Source: Verrucosispora sioxanthis (GTDB taxonomy: Bacteria; Actinomycetota; Actinomycetes; Mycobacteriales; Micromonosporaceae). Taken from it: a stretch of DNA of 64,000 nt. Below are positions 43,711 to 50,618 of the stretch, piece after piece (the stretch's first letter is position 1; each line of letters opens with the position of its first letter). The notes under the pieces were generated by a model. It searched no databases. It was not told the DNA's origin and was given only the letters and a program-made list of their open reading frames with translations. Location: contig NZ_SAIY01000002.1 of NCBI RefSeq assembly GCF_010560025.1, positions 744,001 through 808,000 of the forward strand, given 5' to 3'. Made by a program: the position numbers and the translations under genes.

Positions 43711-44639
43711 GGCGCTGAGCGCGGGCGCGGTCGCCCAGCGCCTGGGGGTTGCGGTGACCACGCTGCGTACCTGGCACCAGCGGTACGGCCTCGGGCCCAG
43801 CCAGCACATTCCCGGCCACCACCGGCGCTACACCCCGGCCGACCTGGCTCGACTCGAAGTGATGCGGCGGCTCACCGCCGAAGGAGTCAGCCCCGCCGAG
43901 GCGGCCCGCTGGGCCCGTCAGGCACCGGACGCCCTCGCGGCTGTCGGCGCCTCCCGTGCCGTGCTCAGACGACGCGACGGCGGCGGTACGACCATCCCGG
44001 TCGGCCGGGCCGGGCCGGCGGTCCGGGGTTGGCCCGCGCCGCGATGCGGCTGGACGCCGCGGCCATCGGTGCGACGATCTCCCGCGCCATCGCCGCCGAC
44101 GGCGTGGTCACGACCTGGGACCGGCTGCTGCGCCGCTGCTCGTCGGTCTCGGTGAGCGGCACGCCGCCACCGGCGACGTGATCGAGGTCGAGCACCTGGT
44201 GTCCCGCTGTGTCTCGGCGGCGTTGGGTGCGGTGGCGTCCGCCGGCCCCGCGTCCGGGCCACCGCGCGTCCTGCTCGCCTGCGCCGACGAGGAGCAGCAC
44301 AGTCTCGCGCTGGAGGCGCTCGCCGCAGCGTTGGCCGAGGCCGGCGTCGGTTACCGGATGCTCGGTGCCCGGGTGCCGGTGACCGCGCTGCTCGCCGCCG
44401 TCGACCGGACCGGTCCGGCCGCCGTGGTGCTCTGGTCACAGACTCGGGCCACCGCCGACCCGGCCCAGCTCACCGCCCTGCTCACCGCGCCGAGCCGGCC
44501 GCTGCTCGTGCTCGCGTCCGGACCGGGCTGGCCGGCCCGGAGCCTGCCGGCCGGCGTGGTACGCCCGAGCGACCTGACCGAGGCGGTCGCCCTCACCGTC
44601 GCCGTGCACGACTCGCTCGACCGTCCGGCCGCCTCCTGA
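43700..44639 (+). pseudogene. litR: LitR/CarH-like MerR plus B12-binding light regulator, two frameshifts
   Basis: Three frames make one protein. Part 1 (43700 to about 44026) is a MerR-type DNA-binding domain, SAGAVAQRLGVAVTTLRTW and HHRRYTPADLARLEVM. Part 2 (about 44026-44132) is the helical linker GLARAAMRLDAAAIGATISR. Part 3 (to 44639) holds GERHAATGDVIEVEHLVSR and a Rossmann cobalamin domain with ADEEQHSLALEAL (EQH as likely cobalt ligand). One missing G in GGGG at 44025 and one in CTGCGCCGC near 44132 explain both switches. LitR/CarH proteins repress carotenoid and photolyase genes in the dark through adenosylcobalamin, matching this neighbourhood. If the lesions are real, the cluster may be constitutive. 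Confidence 0.85.
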
Positions 44640-44786
44640 CCGCTCGGTCCGGCAGCCTTGGGCGGCTCGGCCCGCGCCCCGGCCGTACGGAGGGCACCCG
44701 CGTCCTGACCCGGCGTCGTCCCACGTCAACCGGGTGAACTAGCGTCTGGTCGTCCGCGTACCCCGAACCCCTCTCGGGAGCGAACG

Positions 44787-45578
44787 ATGCGTCACCGTGC
44801 CCTGTTGGCCTGCCTCACCGGCCTGGCCGTCCTGCTCGTCGCCGGCTGCGGCGGCGGTGGCGGCGGCACGCCGGCGGCCACCGCCCCGTCCAGCCCGCCA
44901 CCCTCGGCCGCCCTGCCGCCGGAGCCCGCTCCGTCGCCGACCCGTGCCGTGCCACCCAAGCCGCGGCTACGGCCGCTGCCGGCGAAACTGCCGGCCGGTC
45001 TGGTCCGCACCACCGGCACCGCCAAGGTGGCCCTCACCTTCGACGACGGCCCGGATCCGGCCTGGACTCCGAAGGTGCTCGACCGCCTCAAGGCAGCCAA
45101 GGTGACCGCCACCTTCTGTGTGGTGGGTACCCAGGTCCGCAAGCATCCGGGCCTGCTGCGGCGGATCGTCCGGGAGGGGCACCAGCTCTGCAACCACAGC
45201 TGGAACCACGATCTCGACCTGGCCCGGCGGCCGGTCGCCGAGATCCGCGCCGATCTGGTGCGCACCAACCGGGAGATCAGGCGGGCGGTGCCGAAGGCGA
45301 AGGTGCCGTTCTACCGCCAGCCCGGGGGCCGGTGGACCGCCGAGGTGGTGAAGGTCGCCAAGCAGCTCGACATGCGCTCGCTGCACTGGACCGTCGACCC
45401 GCAGGACTGGGCCAAGCCGACGGCGGCCACCATCGAGAAGCGGGTGAAGCGCTCGGCCCGTCCCGGAGCCGTGGTGCTGCTGCACGACGGGGGCGGCAAC
45501 CGGGCGGCCACCCTCGCGGCCTGCGCCAAGGTGATCGCCGGTCTGAAGCGTGACCACGGCGTCGCCAGGCTCACCTAG
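44787..45578 (+). CDS. Polysaccharide deacetylase lipoprotein (CE4/NodB)
   Basis: A 263-residue surface lipoprotein: signal with LLVAGC lipobox (Cys 21), Pro-rich linker to about 65, then a NodB domain. CE4 motifs: TFDDGPD (84-90), HSWNH (137-141; metal histidines), FYRQPGG, DPQDW and LLHDGGG. It would remove acetyl groups from peptidoglycan or chitin oligomers outside the membrane. A single-gene unit just ahead of the tRNA cluster. Confidence 0.93.
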   Translation: MRHRALLACLTGLAVLLVAGCGGGGGGTPAATAPSSPPPSAALPPEPAPSPTRAVPPKPRLRPLPAKLPAGLVRTTGTAKVALTFDDGPDPAWTPKVLDRLKAAKVTATFCVVGTQVRKHPGLLRRIVREGHQLCNHSWNHDLDLARRPVAEIRADLVRTNREIRRAVPKAKVPFYRQPGGRWTAEVVKVAKQLDMRSLHWTVDPQDWAKPTAATIEKRVKRSARPGAVVLLHDGGGNRAATLAACAKVIAGLKRDHGVARLT

Positions 45579-45732
45579 ACCGACTCTGAGCTGGTGTTTT
45601 CCGTGCCGTTGTGGCTGCCGCCATACCGGTTTGGTTGACCGGTACGCCATCACGTATGCTTTCGAAGCCTCCGGCGGGGCCGGATGGGAGCAAGTCCGCT
45701 CAACGTTGCGAGTGTGCAATGATGGCGGGGCC

Positions 45733-45805
45733 GCCCTCATCGTCTAGCGGCCCAGGACGCCGCCCTTTCAAGGCGGTAGCACGGGTTCGAATCCCGTTGG
45801 GGGCA
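45733..45805 (+). tRNA. tRNA-Glu (UUC)
   Basis: A 73-base cloverleaf. Acceptor GCCCTCA pairs with TGGGGGC with one T-G pair; the anticodon stem CCGCC/GGCGG encloses CTTTCAA with anticodon TTC; the T arm is CGGG-TTCGAAT-CCCG. No CCA is encoded. Confidence 0.95.
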
Positions 45806-45838
45806 CGGTTCGGCTCAGGCCGGAGGCAACACCAGCAA

Positions 45839-45912
45839 GGTCCTGTGGAGCAGTTGGAGTGCTCGCCGCCCTGTCAAGGCGGAGGTCGCGGGTTCAAGTC
45901 CCGTCAGGACCG
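45839..45912 (+). tRNA. tRNA-Asp (GUC)
   Basis: A 74-base cloverleaf. Acceptor GGTCCTG pairs with CAGGACC with discriminator G; anticodon stem CCGCC/GGCGG encloses CTGTCAA with anticodon GTC; T arm GCGGG-TTCAAGT-CCCGT. It lies 33 bases after tRNA-Glu. Confidence 0.95.
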
Positions 45913-46015
45913 CAAGCGCTGACGCCGCGCAGCTAGCGCGGCGTTCTGCGTATCGGGGCATGTGACCCGTCCCAGCGGCGATCCCGCAGGTTGGGTAGCA
46001 TGAGCCGAGCACCAC

Positions 46016-46089
46016 GGCCAGGTAGCTCAGTTGGTACGAGCGTCCGACTGAAAATCGGAAGGTCGGCGGTTCGACCCCGCCCCTGGCCA
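46016..46089 (+). tRNA. tRNA-Phe (GAA)
   Basis: A 74-base cloverleaf. Acceptor GGCCAGG pairs with CCTGGCC; anticodon loop CTGAAAA gives GAA; T arm GGCGG-TTCGACC-CCGCC. Its 3' half from 46048 onward, with the following hairpin, is repeated at 48211, marking this gene as the attachment site of the small island that follows. Confidence 0.95.
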
Positions 46090-46166
46090 CATAGCCTTTC
46101 GCCGGGCTATTGCAACGCCGACCAGCGGAAACGCCGGTCGGCGTTCTGCTTTGCGCCCTCGGCTGG
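46048..46166. repeat. Left copy of 119-bp direct repeat (3' half of tRNA-Phe plus terminator)
   Basis: Bases 46048-46166 recur at 48211-48329 with a single difference (C46056 versus A48219). The copy runs from the anticodon loop of tRNA-Phe through its 3' end and a hairpin with perfect 10-bp arms AACGCCGACC/GGTCGGCGTT, ending at CTCGGCTGG. Sequence on either side diverges at once. This is the form of an attL site that keeps the tRNA intact. Confidence 0.93.
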
Positions 46167-46277
46167 CCAGCCGTCCGGTCTGACTCTCGTTGCCCCGGAC
46201 CAACCAGTCGTTGCCCCTATCGCACGTGGATCGCGCGCGGCCAGATCTCGTATGCGAGATCAGGCTGCCTACCAGGA

Positions 46278-46367
46278 ATGAATTGGTGGTTCAATCGTCG
46301 CCGTAACCGAAGGATGGCCGATCCCGCTCCGCACCGCGCTCCGGCGCCGGCAGCAACTCGTCGCTGA
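46278..46367 (+). CDS. Possible 29-residue basic peptide
   Basis: ATG 46278 opens a short frame, MNWWFNRRRNRRMADPAP and an Ala/Pro/Arg tail, ending 13 bases before the next gene. The amphipathic Trp-Trp-Phe plus Arg cluster is not typical random GC-rich translation, and AGGA is close upstream, though too near for an ideal ribosome site. It could be a small membrane-active peptide, a leader for the next gene, or chance. Confidence 0.3.
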   Translation: MNWWFNRRRNRRMADPAPHRAPAPAATRR

Positions 46368-46380
46368 GGTCCCCGCCTCC

Positions 46381-46644
46381 GTGCCCGGACGCCGAGCCTG
46401 GGTCTCCATCTACCCGATCCGGCCCTCCGCCCACGTCGGCGACAAGCAGGCCTTCAACCTGTTTCACCGCGAGTTCGAAGCCAGCCACATTGACAACGAC
46501 TGGTGCATTGGGCCAGGTGACGGCATGACCGACCTGCGGGCCGCGCAGGCTCAAGACGAGAACGACCTGAAAGAGCTGCTCATCAGTTGGGGCGTCGACC
46601 CGGGCCAGCTCACCTACGTCCATCGGACCGACTACCCCGTCTGA
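46381..46644 (+). CDS. Unknown 87-residue island protein
   Basis: GTG 46381 lies 13 bases after the short basic peptide, with GAGG upstream. The product is soluble, with alternating charged and aromatic residues (VSIYPIRPSAHVGDKQAFNLF, then DENDLKELLISWGVD). No known motif, signal peptide or membrane helix. Its 3' end overlaps the end of the convergent minus-strand gene by about 13 bases. Composition is slightly less GC-rich than the chromosome around it, consistent with acquired DNA. Confidence 0.5.
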   Translation: MPGRRAWVSIYPIRPSAHVGDKQAFNLFHREFEASHIDNDWCIGPGDGMTDLRAAQAQDENDLKELLISWGVDPGQLTYVHRTDYPV

Positions 46645-47077
46645 CTCCGGCCGACAGCCAGGAGGTCGACTAACAACCGCTCCATTTCGACAAGGGAAAG
46701 CCCGGCGTGGTGTGCCTCGTACGCTGTCTCCCAGGCCGCGACCGACGGCTCGCCGATCGCCTGCTCGACGGCTGCGGCGGCACGCGCACGTCGGAAGGCA
46801 GTCAGATACGCCTGGCCGCCATGTCAGCCAGATCCCAGGCGACGACATCCAGCTCACAGACGATTGCGGTGACGGCGTCGCGCCCACTCTTCAACACGTC
46901 GCCCTTTCTGATCTTCTTCACCGTCTCATGAAGCACGGAATAGGTAACGCCGGTACGAGAGAGCGCCGCCTCACAAGCCGCCGCACATAAGGCGCGCCTG
47001 GTGGACTTGGGCACATCCCGTAGCTGCTCGGCAACGGAGCGGCCAATGCCATCAGGGTCTGTTTCGAGCCGAAACAC
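46632..47077 (-). pseudogene. Unknown island protein, frameshifted
   Basis: From GTG 47077 the first frame gives 88 sensible residues (SVAEQLRDVPKSTRRALC to CELDVVAWDLADMAA) and then stops. The neighbouring frame continues naturally as QAYLTAFRRARAAAAVEQ, then ETAYEAHHAGLSLVEMERLL to a TAG at 46632-46634. A single missing C in the GCGGCC-AGGCG stretch near 46813 explains the break. Restored, it is a helical protein of about 145 residues of unknown family. It may be a genuine pseudogene in the island or a base-calling error. Confidence 0.65.
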
Positions 47078-47417
47078 GCTGATCCCTTCTCGGACCCGAA
47101 GTGTGACGACCCGAATGGGATCTGGGCAAGGGCCAGCACCACCAGTTTGGAAGGTCGTTCTCGGCTGTCATGATCTGCCCGGATCACGTGGTCAGCGGGG
47201 GTGTGCCGGATCATGACCGCTGTTGACCGCCTGGGACGCGCTACCGGCACGTGGCCGGCACGGCCGCGTGGTTGTCCGGCGAACGTGGCTTACCTCCGGG
47301 CTGCCGGGCCGGGGCGGTTGGCCGCGTCTCCGGCTCTCCGCGCTGCCGAGTGACGGTGGGGCCGGTGCTGACCGTGCGACAATGGGCAACGGTGTGTGTT
47401 GGAGGAGGTGGGTCGTG
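47078..47417. other. Island spacer without a clear gene
   Basis: Between the divergent minus-strand gene and the antitoxin, about 340 bases hold no convincing coding frame. The last 30 bases contain the strong GGAGGAGG ribosome site of the antitoxin and therefore probably its promoter just upstream, but no clear hexamers stand out. Confidence 0.4.
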
Positions 47418-47615
47418 ATGTCGAGCAACGCCGAGCGGATGTCCGAGTGGCCGACCGCTGAGCATGTGCCGGCGGAGGAGTTGGCCCGCCGTCAGGGCGT
47501 GCGGCCGGTCGCCTCCGTTGACGATCTGGCCCGCCCGGATCTGTTCGAGTCCGACGAAGAGTTGGATGACTTCCTCGCCGATCTGTACGCCTCTCGGCGG
47601 ACCAGTGCCGCGTGA
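47418..47615 (+). CDS. Antitoxin partner of a PIN-domain toxin
   Basis: A 65-residue acidic protein; ATG 47418 is preceded by GGAGGAGG. It has a WPTAEHVPAEELARRQGV helix and an acidic C-terminus, FESDEELDDFLADLYASRR, typical of toxin-binding tails. The DNA-binding fold is not obvious. The GTGA overlap with the PIN-domain gene (47612) and the order antitoxin-toxin support the pairing. Confidence 0.75.
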   Translation: MSSNAERMSEWPTAEHVPAEELARRQGVRPVASVDDLARPDLFESDEELDDFLADLYASRRTSAA

Positions 47616-48016
47616 GCCTGGTCGTCCTGGACACCGACGTCGCGTCGGCGATCCTGCGAGGCCGACTGCATGACCGGCTTCGTGCCCGGCTGGCCGGTAA
47701 AACCCCGTGCATCACGTTCGTCACGCTCGGAGAGTTGACCAAGTGGACCGTGCTGCGGAGCTGGGGGCCGCGCAAGCTCGCTGATCTCGCGCAGTGGCGA
47801 TCCGGCGTGGTGCTGCTGCCCTTTGACGAGGCGGTGGCGACCACCTGGGGCCAGCTCCAGGCGAGGGCGCAGCGTCGGGGGCGTCCTCGGCCGACGAACG
47901 ACTCCTGGATCGCGGCCTGCTGCCTGGTCGACCGGCTTCCGCTGGCGACCTTCAACGGCAAGGACTACGCGGACTTCGCGGAGTACGACGGCCTGCGCCT
48001 GTTCGACGTCTCTTAG
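47612..48016 (+). CDS. vapC: VapC-type PIN-domain ribonuclease toxin
   Basis: A 134-residue PIN protein. Acidic metal-binding residues fall where expected: VLDTDVAS (Asp 7/9), TLGELTKW (Glu near 41), PTNDSWIAACCL (Asp near 96) and FNGKDYADF near the end. VapC toxins cleave tRNA or rRNA. It starts inside the antitoxin stop codon. Position inside the tRNA-flanked island suggests an addiction role. Confidence 0.92.
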   Translation: MSLVVLDTDVASAILRGRLHDRLRARLAGKTPCITFVTLGELTKWTVLRSWGPRKLADLAQWRSGVVLLPFDEAVATTWGQLQARAQRRGRPRPTNDSWIAACCLVDRLPLATFNGKDYADFAEYDGLRLFDVS

Positions 48017-48210
48017 CTGCACCGTCCCGGCCCGCCGCGACCGAAGGGCAGTCGCTGGTCCTGGCAGTCAGCCGCCGGCAGAACTCATACACCCGGTGGC
48101 AAGCCGCAGAGAGGCGCGGCAGTCGATCGCCCCTACCCCGGCGGTGGCCGACCACCCCGCGATCGTGCCTCCGCCAGCGGTTCGGCGGCAGAGCCGAGTG
48201 CCGCTCGTGC

Positions 48211-48329
48211 CTGAAAATAGGAAGGTCGGCGGTTCGACCCCGCCCCTGGCCACATAGCCTTTCGCCGGGCTATTGCAACGCCGACCAGCGGAAACGCCGG
48301 TCGGCGTTCTGCTTTGCGCCCTCGGCTGG
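48211..48329. repeat. Right copy of 119-bp direct repeat (truncated tRNA-Phe)
   Basis: Starts in the anticodon loop and lacks the 5' half of the tRNA, so it cannot make a functional tRNA. One base differs from the left copy (A48219). It ends six bases before the stop codon of the leftward membrane protein gene, which therefore marks the ancestral neighbour of tRNA-Phe. Confidence 0.92.
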
Positions 48330-48335
48330 TTGCTC

Positions 48336-48656
48336 TCAGCGGCGGAGCAGGGCGAACCATCCCACCGCGCTCACGACCAGCAGCAGTGCCAGGGCGAACA
48401 GGACCCGTCCGACCGCGACGGGCACGGGGGCGAGAAACGGCACCTGCTGCACGAGCAGGCTCGCACCGCACAGGGCGAGGAAGCCACCGCGACGGAGCGG
48501 CTGGGACCGCTGCCTCTCGGTCAGCCGAGCGGCCCGCGTCCAGACCACGGGAAACCGCCGCGTCACCGCGACCCGCACGCCGAGTAGGACCACGGCAAGG
48601 CTGAGGACCGCACCGACGAGACGCAGGGCGGCCCATGCCGGGTCCGGGTCAATCAT
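48336..48656 (-). CDS. Small integral membrane protein
   Basis: A 106-residue protein with three hydrophobic helices (about 12-32, 58-75 and 78-101) and a basic loop between the first two. ATG 48656 is taken as start; ATG 48677 is in frame and equally possible, since neither has a strong ribosome site. No family recognised. It is divergent from the MerR-controlled cluster and shares the regulatory gap with it, so it might respond to the same signal. Confidence 0.55.
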   Translation of the reverse strand: MIDPDPAWAALRLVGAVLSLAVVLLGVRVAVTRRFPVVWTRAARLTERQRSQPLRRGGFLALCGASLLVQQVPFLAPVPVAVGRVLFALALLLVVSAVGWFALLRR

Positions 48657-48704
48657 GGTCACGGAGCGATCATGCATCTGGGTGTCAACGCCCGACCTCG
48701 GAGC

Positions 48705-48736
48705 TTGCATCCGGTACCTGGGTACCGGCTTACCGT
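48705..48736 (+). promoter_or_regulatory. MerR-type promoter with operator in an elongated spacer
   Basis: TTGCAT (48705-48710) is followed by the perfect palindrome CCGGTACC-TG-GGTACCGG (48711-48728) and a -10-like TTACCG/TACCGT at 48730-48736. The spacer is therefore 19-20 bp with the dyad filling it, the hallmark of MerR-activated promoters. The ATG at 48742 lies where transcription should begin, so the message is probably leaderless. The MerR gene is second in the operon. Confidence 0.75.
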
Positions 48737-48741
48737 GGGGT

Positions 48742-49095
48742 ATGAGTTCCCAGGACATCACCGGAGCGGCGTGGGTGCCGGCTGCGTGCACCCTGCCGAC
48801 GGCGGACCGGCCCCTGCGGCTCGCCGAGTTCGACCGGTTCTTCGGCGCGGCCGTACGAACGGCGGAGCGGGTGTCGGCGCAGCATCTGCGGTTGCGGCTG
48901 GACAGCGCGACGCAGGTGGAGCAGACGGCCCGCGATCTGACGGCCCGCGAGTCGTCGTGCTGCTCGTTCTTCCTCTTCGACCTGCTCCGGACCGATCCGG
49001 ATGCGCTGACCCTGGACGTTCGCGTGCCAGCCGGGCACGTCGACGTGCTCGACGCCCTCGCCGACCGGGTCGCGGCCGTACGGCGGCGGACATGA
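48742..49095 (+). CDS. Small cysteine-pair protein of the MerR operon
   Basis: A 117-residue soluble protein beginning right at the predicted transcription start. The one notable feature is a vicinal cysteine pair in ARESSCCSFFLF near residue 77, within an otherwise helical protein; this could bind thiophilic metal. No family name is known to me. It overlaps merR by ATGA and is the first gene behind the palindromic operator. Confidence 0.75.
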   Translation: MSSQDITGAAWVPAACTLPTADRPLRLAEFDRFFGAAVRTAERVSAQHLRLRLDSATQVEQTARDLTARESSCCSFFLFDLLRTDPDALTLDVRVPAGHVDVLDALADRVAAVRRRT

Positions 49096-49529
49096 CGTCG
49101 TACGGGCTGCGCAGTGGGGAGTTGGCCGACGCGGCCGGCGTAAACCGACAGACCCTGCGCTACTACGAACGACGCGGCCTGCTCGCCTCCCCCCAGCGGT
49201 CACCGGGTGGGCACCGGATCTATCCGGCCGAGACGGTCGATCTCCTGCGGGTCATCAAGACGGCGCAGCGTCTCGGCTTCACGCTCGACGAGGTCGCCGA
49301 CCTGCTGGACGCCGGCCGCCACCGGCACGGCCGTCGACCGGACGGCGGCCTGCGGGCCCGGGCCAGGAGCAAGCTCGCCGAGATCGAGCAGAAGTTGGCG
49401 GACCTGACCGTCATCCGCGACACCCTGCGCGCCGCCATCTCCGCCGGCTGTGACGACCTGGTCGCCTGCGCCGACAGTCCCTGCTGCCCACTGCCCTTCG
49501 CCGAACTCGCGGAAAGAAGCCCGCGATAG
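49092..49529 (+). CDS. MerR-family metal-responsive regulator
   Basis: A 145-residue MerR protein. The winged helix is SGELADAAGVNRQTLRYYER and GHRIYPAETVDLLRVIKTAQ, followed by the dimerisation helix KLAEIEQKLADL. The C-terminal segment AGCDDLVACADSPCCPLPF is cysteine-rich, as in Hg/metal sensors, but the Cys spacing differs from Tn501 MerR and the position of its first ligand cysteine is replaced in LLDAGRHRHG, so the metal is undetermined. It should activate the promoter at 48705. Confidence 0.9.
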   Translation: MTSYGLRSGELADAAGVNRQTLRYYERRGLLASPQRSPGGHRIYPAETVDLLRVIKTAQRLGFTLDEVADLLDAGRHRHGRRPDGGLRARARSKLAEIEQKLADLTVIRDTLRAAISAGCDDLVACADSPCCPLPFAELAERSPR

Positions 49530-49574
49530 CGCCCGCCGGCCTAATACATCCTCGGATCCGGCTATCATCGCTTC

Positions 49575-49922
49575 GTGGCGATTGATTGCACGTCAGCACC
49601 GACCTCGGCCGTGGCGCTGTTCCGCTCCCTCGGCGACCCGACCCGGCTGGCCATCGTGCGCCGCCTCGCGGCCGGCGAGGCGCGGGTGGTGGACCTGACC
49701 AGCGAGTTGGGCATGGCCCAGTCGACGGTCTCCAAGCACCTGGCCTGCCTGCGCGACTGCGGCCTCGTCGACTACCGGGTCGAGGGCCGCCAGTCGTTCT
49801 ACGGCTTGACCCGACCCGAGCTGCTGGACCTGCTGCGCGCGGCGGAGCTGCTACTGGCGGCCACCGGCGCGGCGGTCGCCCTCTGCCCGGTGTACGGCGC
49901 CCCCGCCGAGGCGCGGGCGTGA
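49575..49922 (+). CDS. ArsR/SmtB-family metalloregulator
   Basis: A 115-residue winged-helix repressor with recognition region VVDLTSELGMAQSTVSKHLACLRDCGLV near 36-63. Cysteines at residue 5 (AIDCTS), in CLRDC and near the C-terminus (ALCPVYG) are possible ligands, recalling CmtR-like sensors. A TATCAT hexamer ends 6 bases before GTG 49575, which fits a leaderless message. It overlaps the CDF exporter gene (GTGA) and probably represses it until metal binds. Confidence 0.9.
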   Translation: MAIDCTSAPTSAVALFRSLGDPTRLAIVRRLAAGEARVVDLTSELGMAQSTVSKHLACLRDCGLVDYRVEGRQSFYGLTRPELLDLLRAAELLLAATGAAVALCPVYGAPAEARA

Positions 49923-50614
49923 GCACGTCGACCGTCACGCCGCGACGGCGGGCGGTGCTGTCCCGACGCAGCCTGTGGCTCGCCTACGCCACCGCCGGCT
50001 ACAACCTCCTGGAGGGCCTGGTCGCCATCGCCGCCGGAGCGGCGGCCTCCTCCACCGCGCTTGTCGGCTTCGGCCTGGACTCGTTCGTCGAGGTGTCCAG
50101 CGCGGCGGTGCTGATCTGGCAGTTCCGCTCCCGGGTCCCCGAGGACCGGGAACGGCTGGCGCTGCGGCTGATCGGCCTCTCCTTCTTCGCCCTGGCCGCC
50201 TGGGTGAGCGTCGACGCCCTCCGGTCGCTGCTGGGCAGTGCTGACGCCGAGGCCAGCCCGGTCGGGATCGGCCTGGCCGTGGCGTCGCTGATCGTGATGC
50301 CACTGCTCGTCGCCGCCAAGCGGCGCACCGGACGCGAACTCGGCTCCGCCACGGTCATCGCCGACTCCACCCAGACGTTGCTGTGCACGTACCTGTCCGC
50401 GGTGCTGCTCGTCGGCCTGCTCCTCAACGCCCTGTGGGGCTGGTCCTGGGCGGACCCGATCGCGGCGCTCGTCATCGCCGGGGTCGCGGTCAGGGAAGGC
50501 GTGCAGGCATGGCGCGGCGAGCACTGCGACGACTGCGCACCGGTCGCGATCGCCGAGACCACCGGGCGGACCTCGGGCTGCGCCGACAACTGCTGCACCA
50601 ACCGGGAGGTGTGA
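49919..50614 (+). CDS. CDF-family cation exporter with cysteine-rich tail
   Basis: A 231-residue membrane protein with about five or six helices; FGLDSFVEVSSA and VIADSTQTLLCTYLS carry acidic residues in the positions of the CDF transport site. The C-terminal cytosolic domain usual in ZitB/YiiP is missing; instead a 30-residue tail has EHCDDC and GCADNCCTN, six cysteines suited to soft metals. It is translationally coupled to ArsR. Export of Cd, Zn, Co or a similar ion is the likely role. Confidence 0.85.
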   Translation: MSTSTVTPRRRAVLSRRSLWLAYATAGYNLLEGLVAIAAGAAASSTALVGFGLDSFVEVSSAAVLIWQFRSRVPEDRERLALRLIGLSFFALAAWVSVDALRSLLGSADAEASPVGIGLAVASLIVMPLLVAAKRRTGRELGSATVIADSTQTLLCTYLSAVLLVGLLLNALWGWSWADPIAALVIAGVAVREGVQAWRGEHCDDCAPVAIAETTGRTSGCADNCCTNREV

Positions 50615-50618
50615 CGCC

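Larger units (their letters stand above)
46048..48329. mobile_element. Putative integrated mini-island at tRNA-Phe
   Basis: The 119-bp direct repeats bracket about 2.04 kb (46167-48210). Inside are a 29-codon and an 87-codon unknown gene, a frameshifted unknown gene on the minus strand and a VapBC-like toxin-antitoxin pair. No integrase, transposase or relaxase is visible, so the element is either a remnant that has lost its integrase or one mobilised in trans. The toxin-antitoxin pair could stabilise it. The alternative is a local tandem duplication followed by divergence, but the total lack of similarity outside the repeats argues for insertion. Confidence 0.65.

Noticed and set aside
46167..48210. 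Integrase or transposase within the tRNA-Phe island
   Set aside because: All frames longer than 60 codons were read; none shows a tyrosine or serine recombinase motif.
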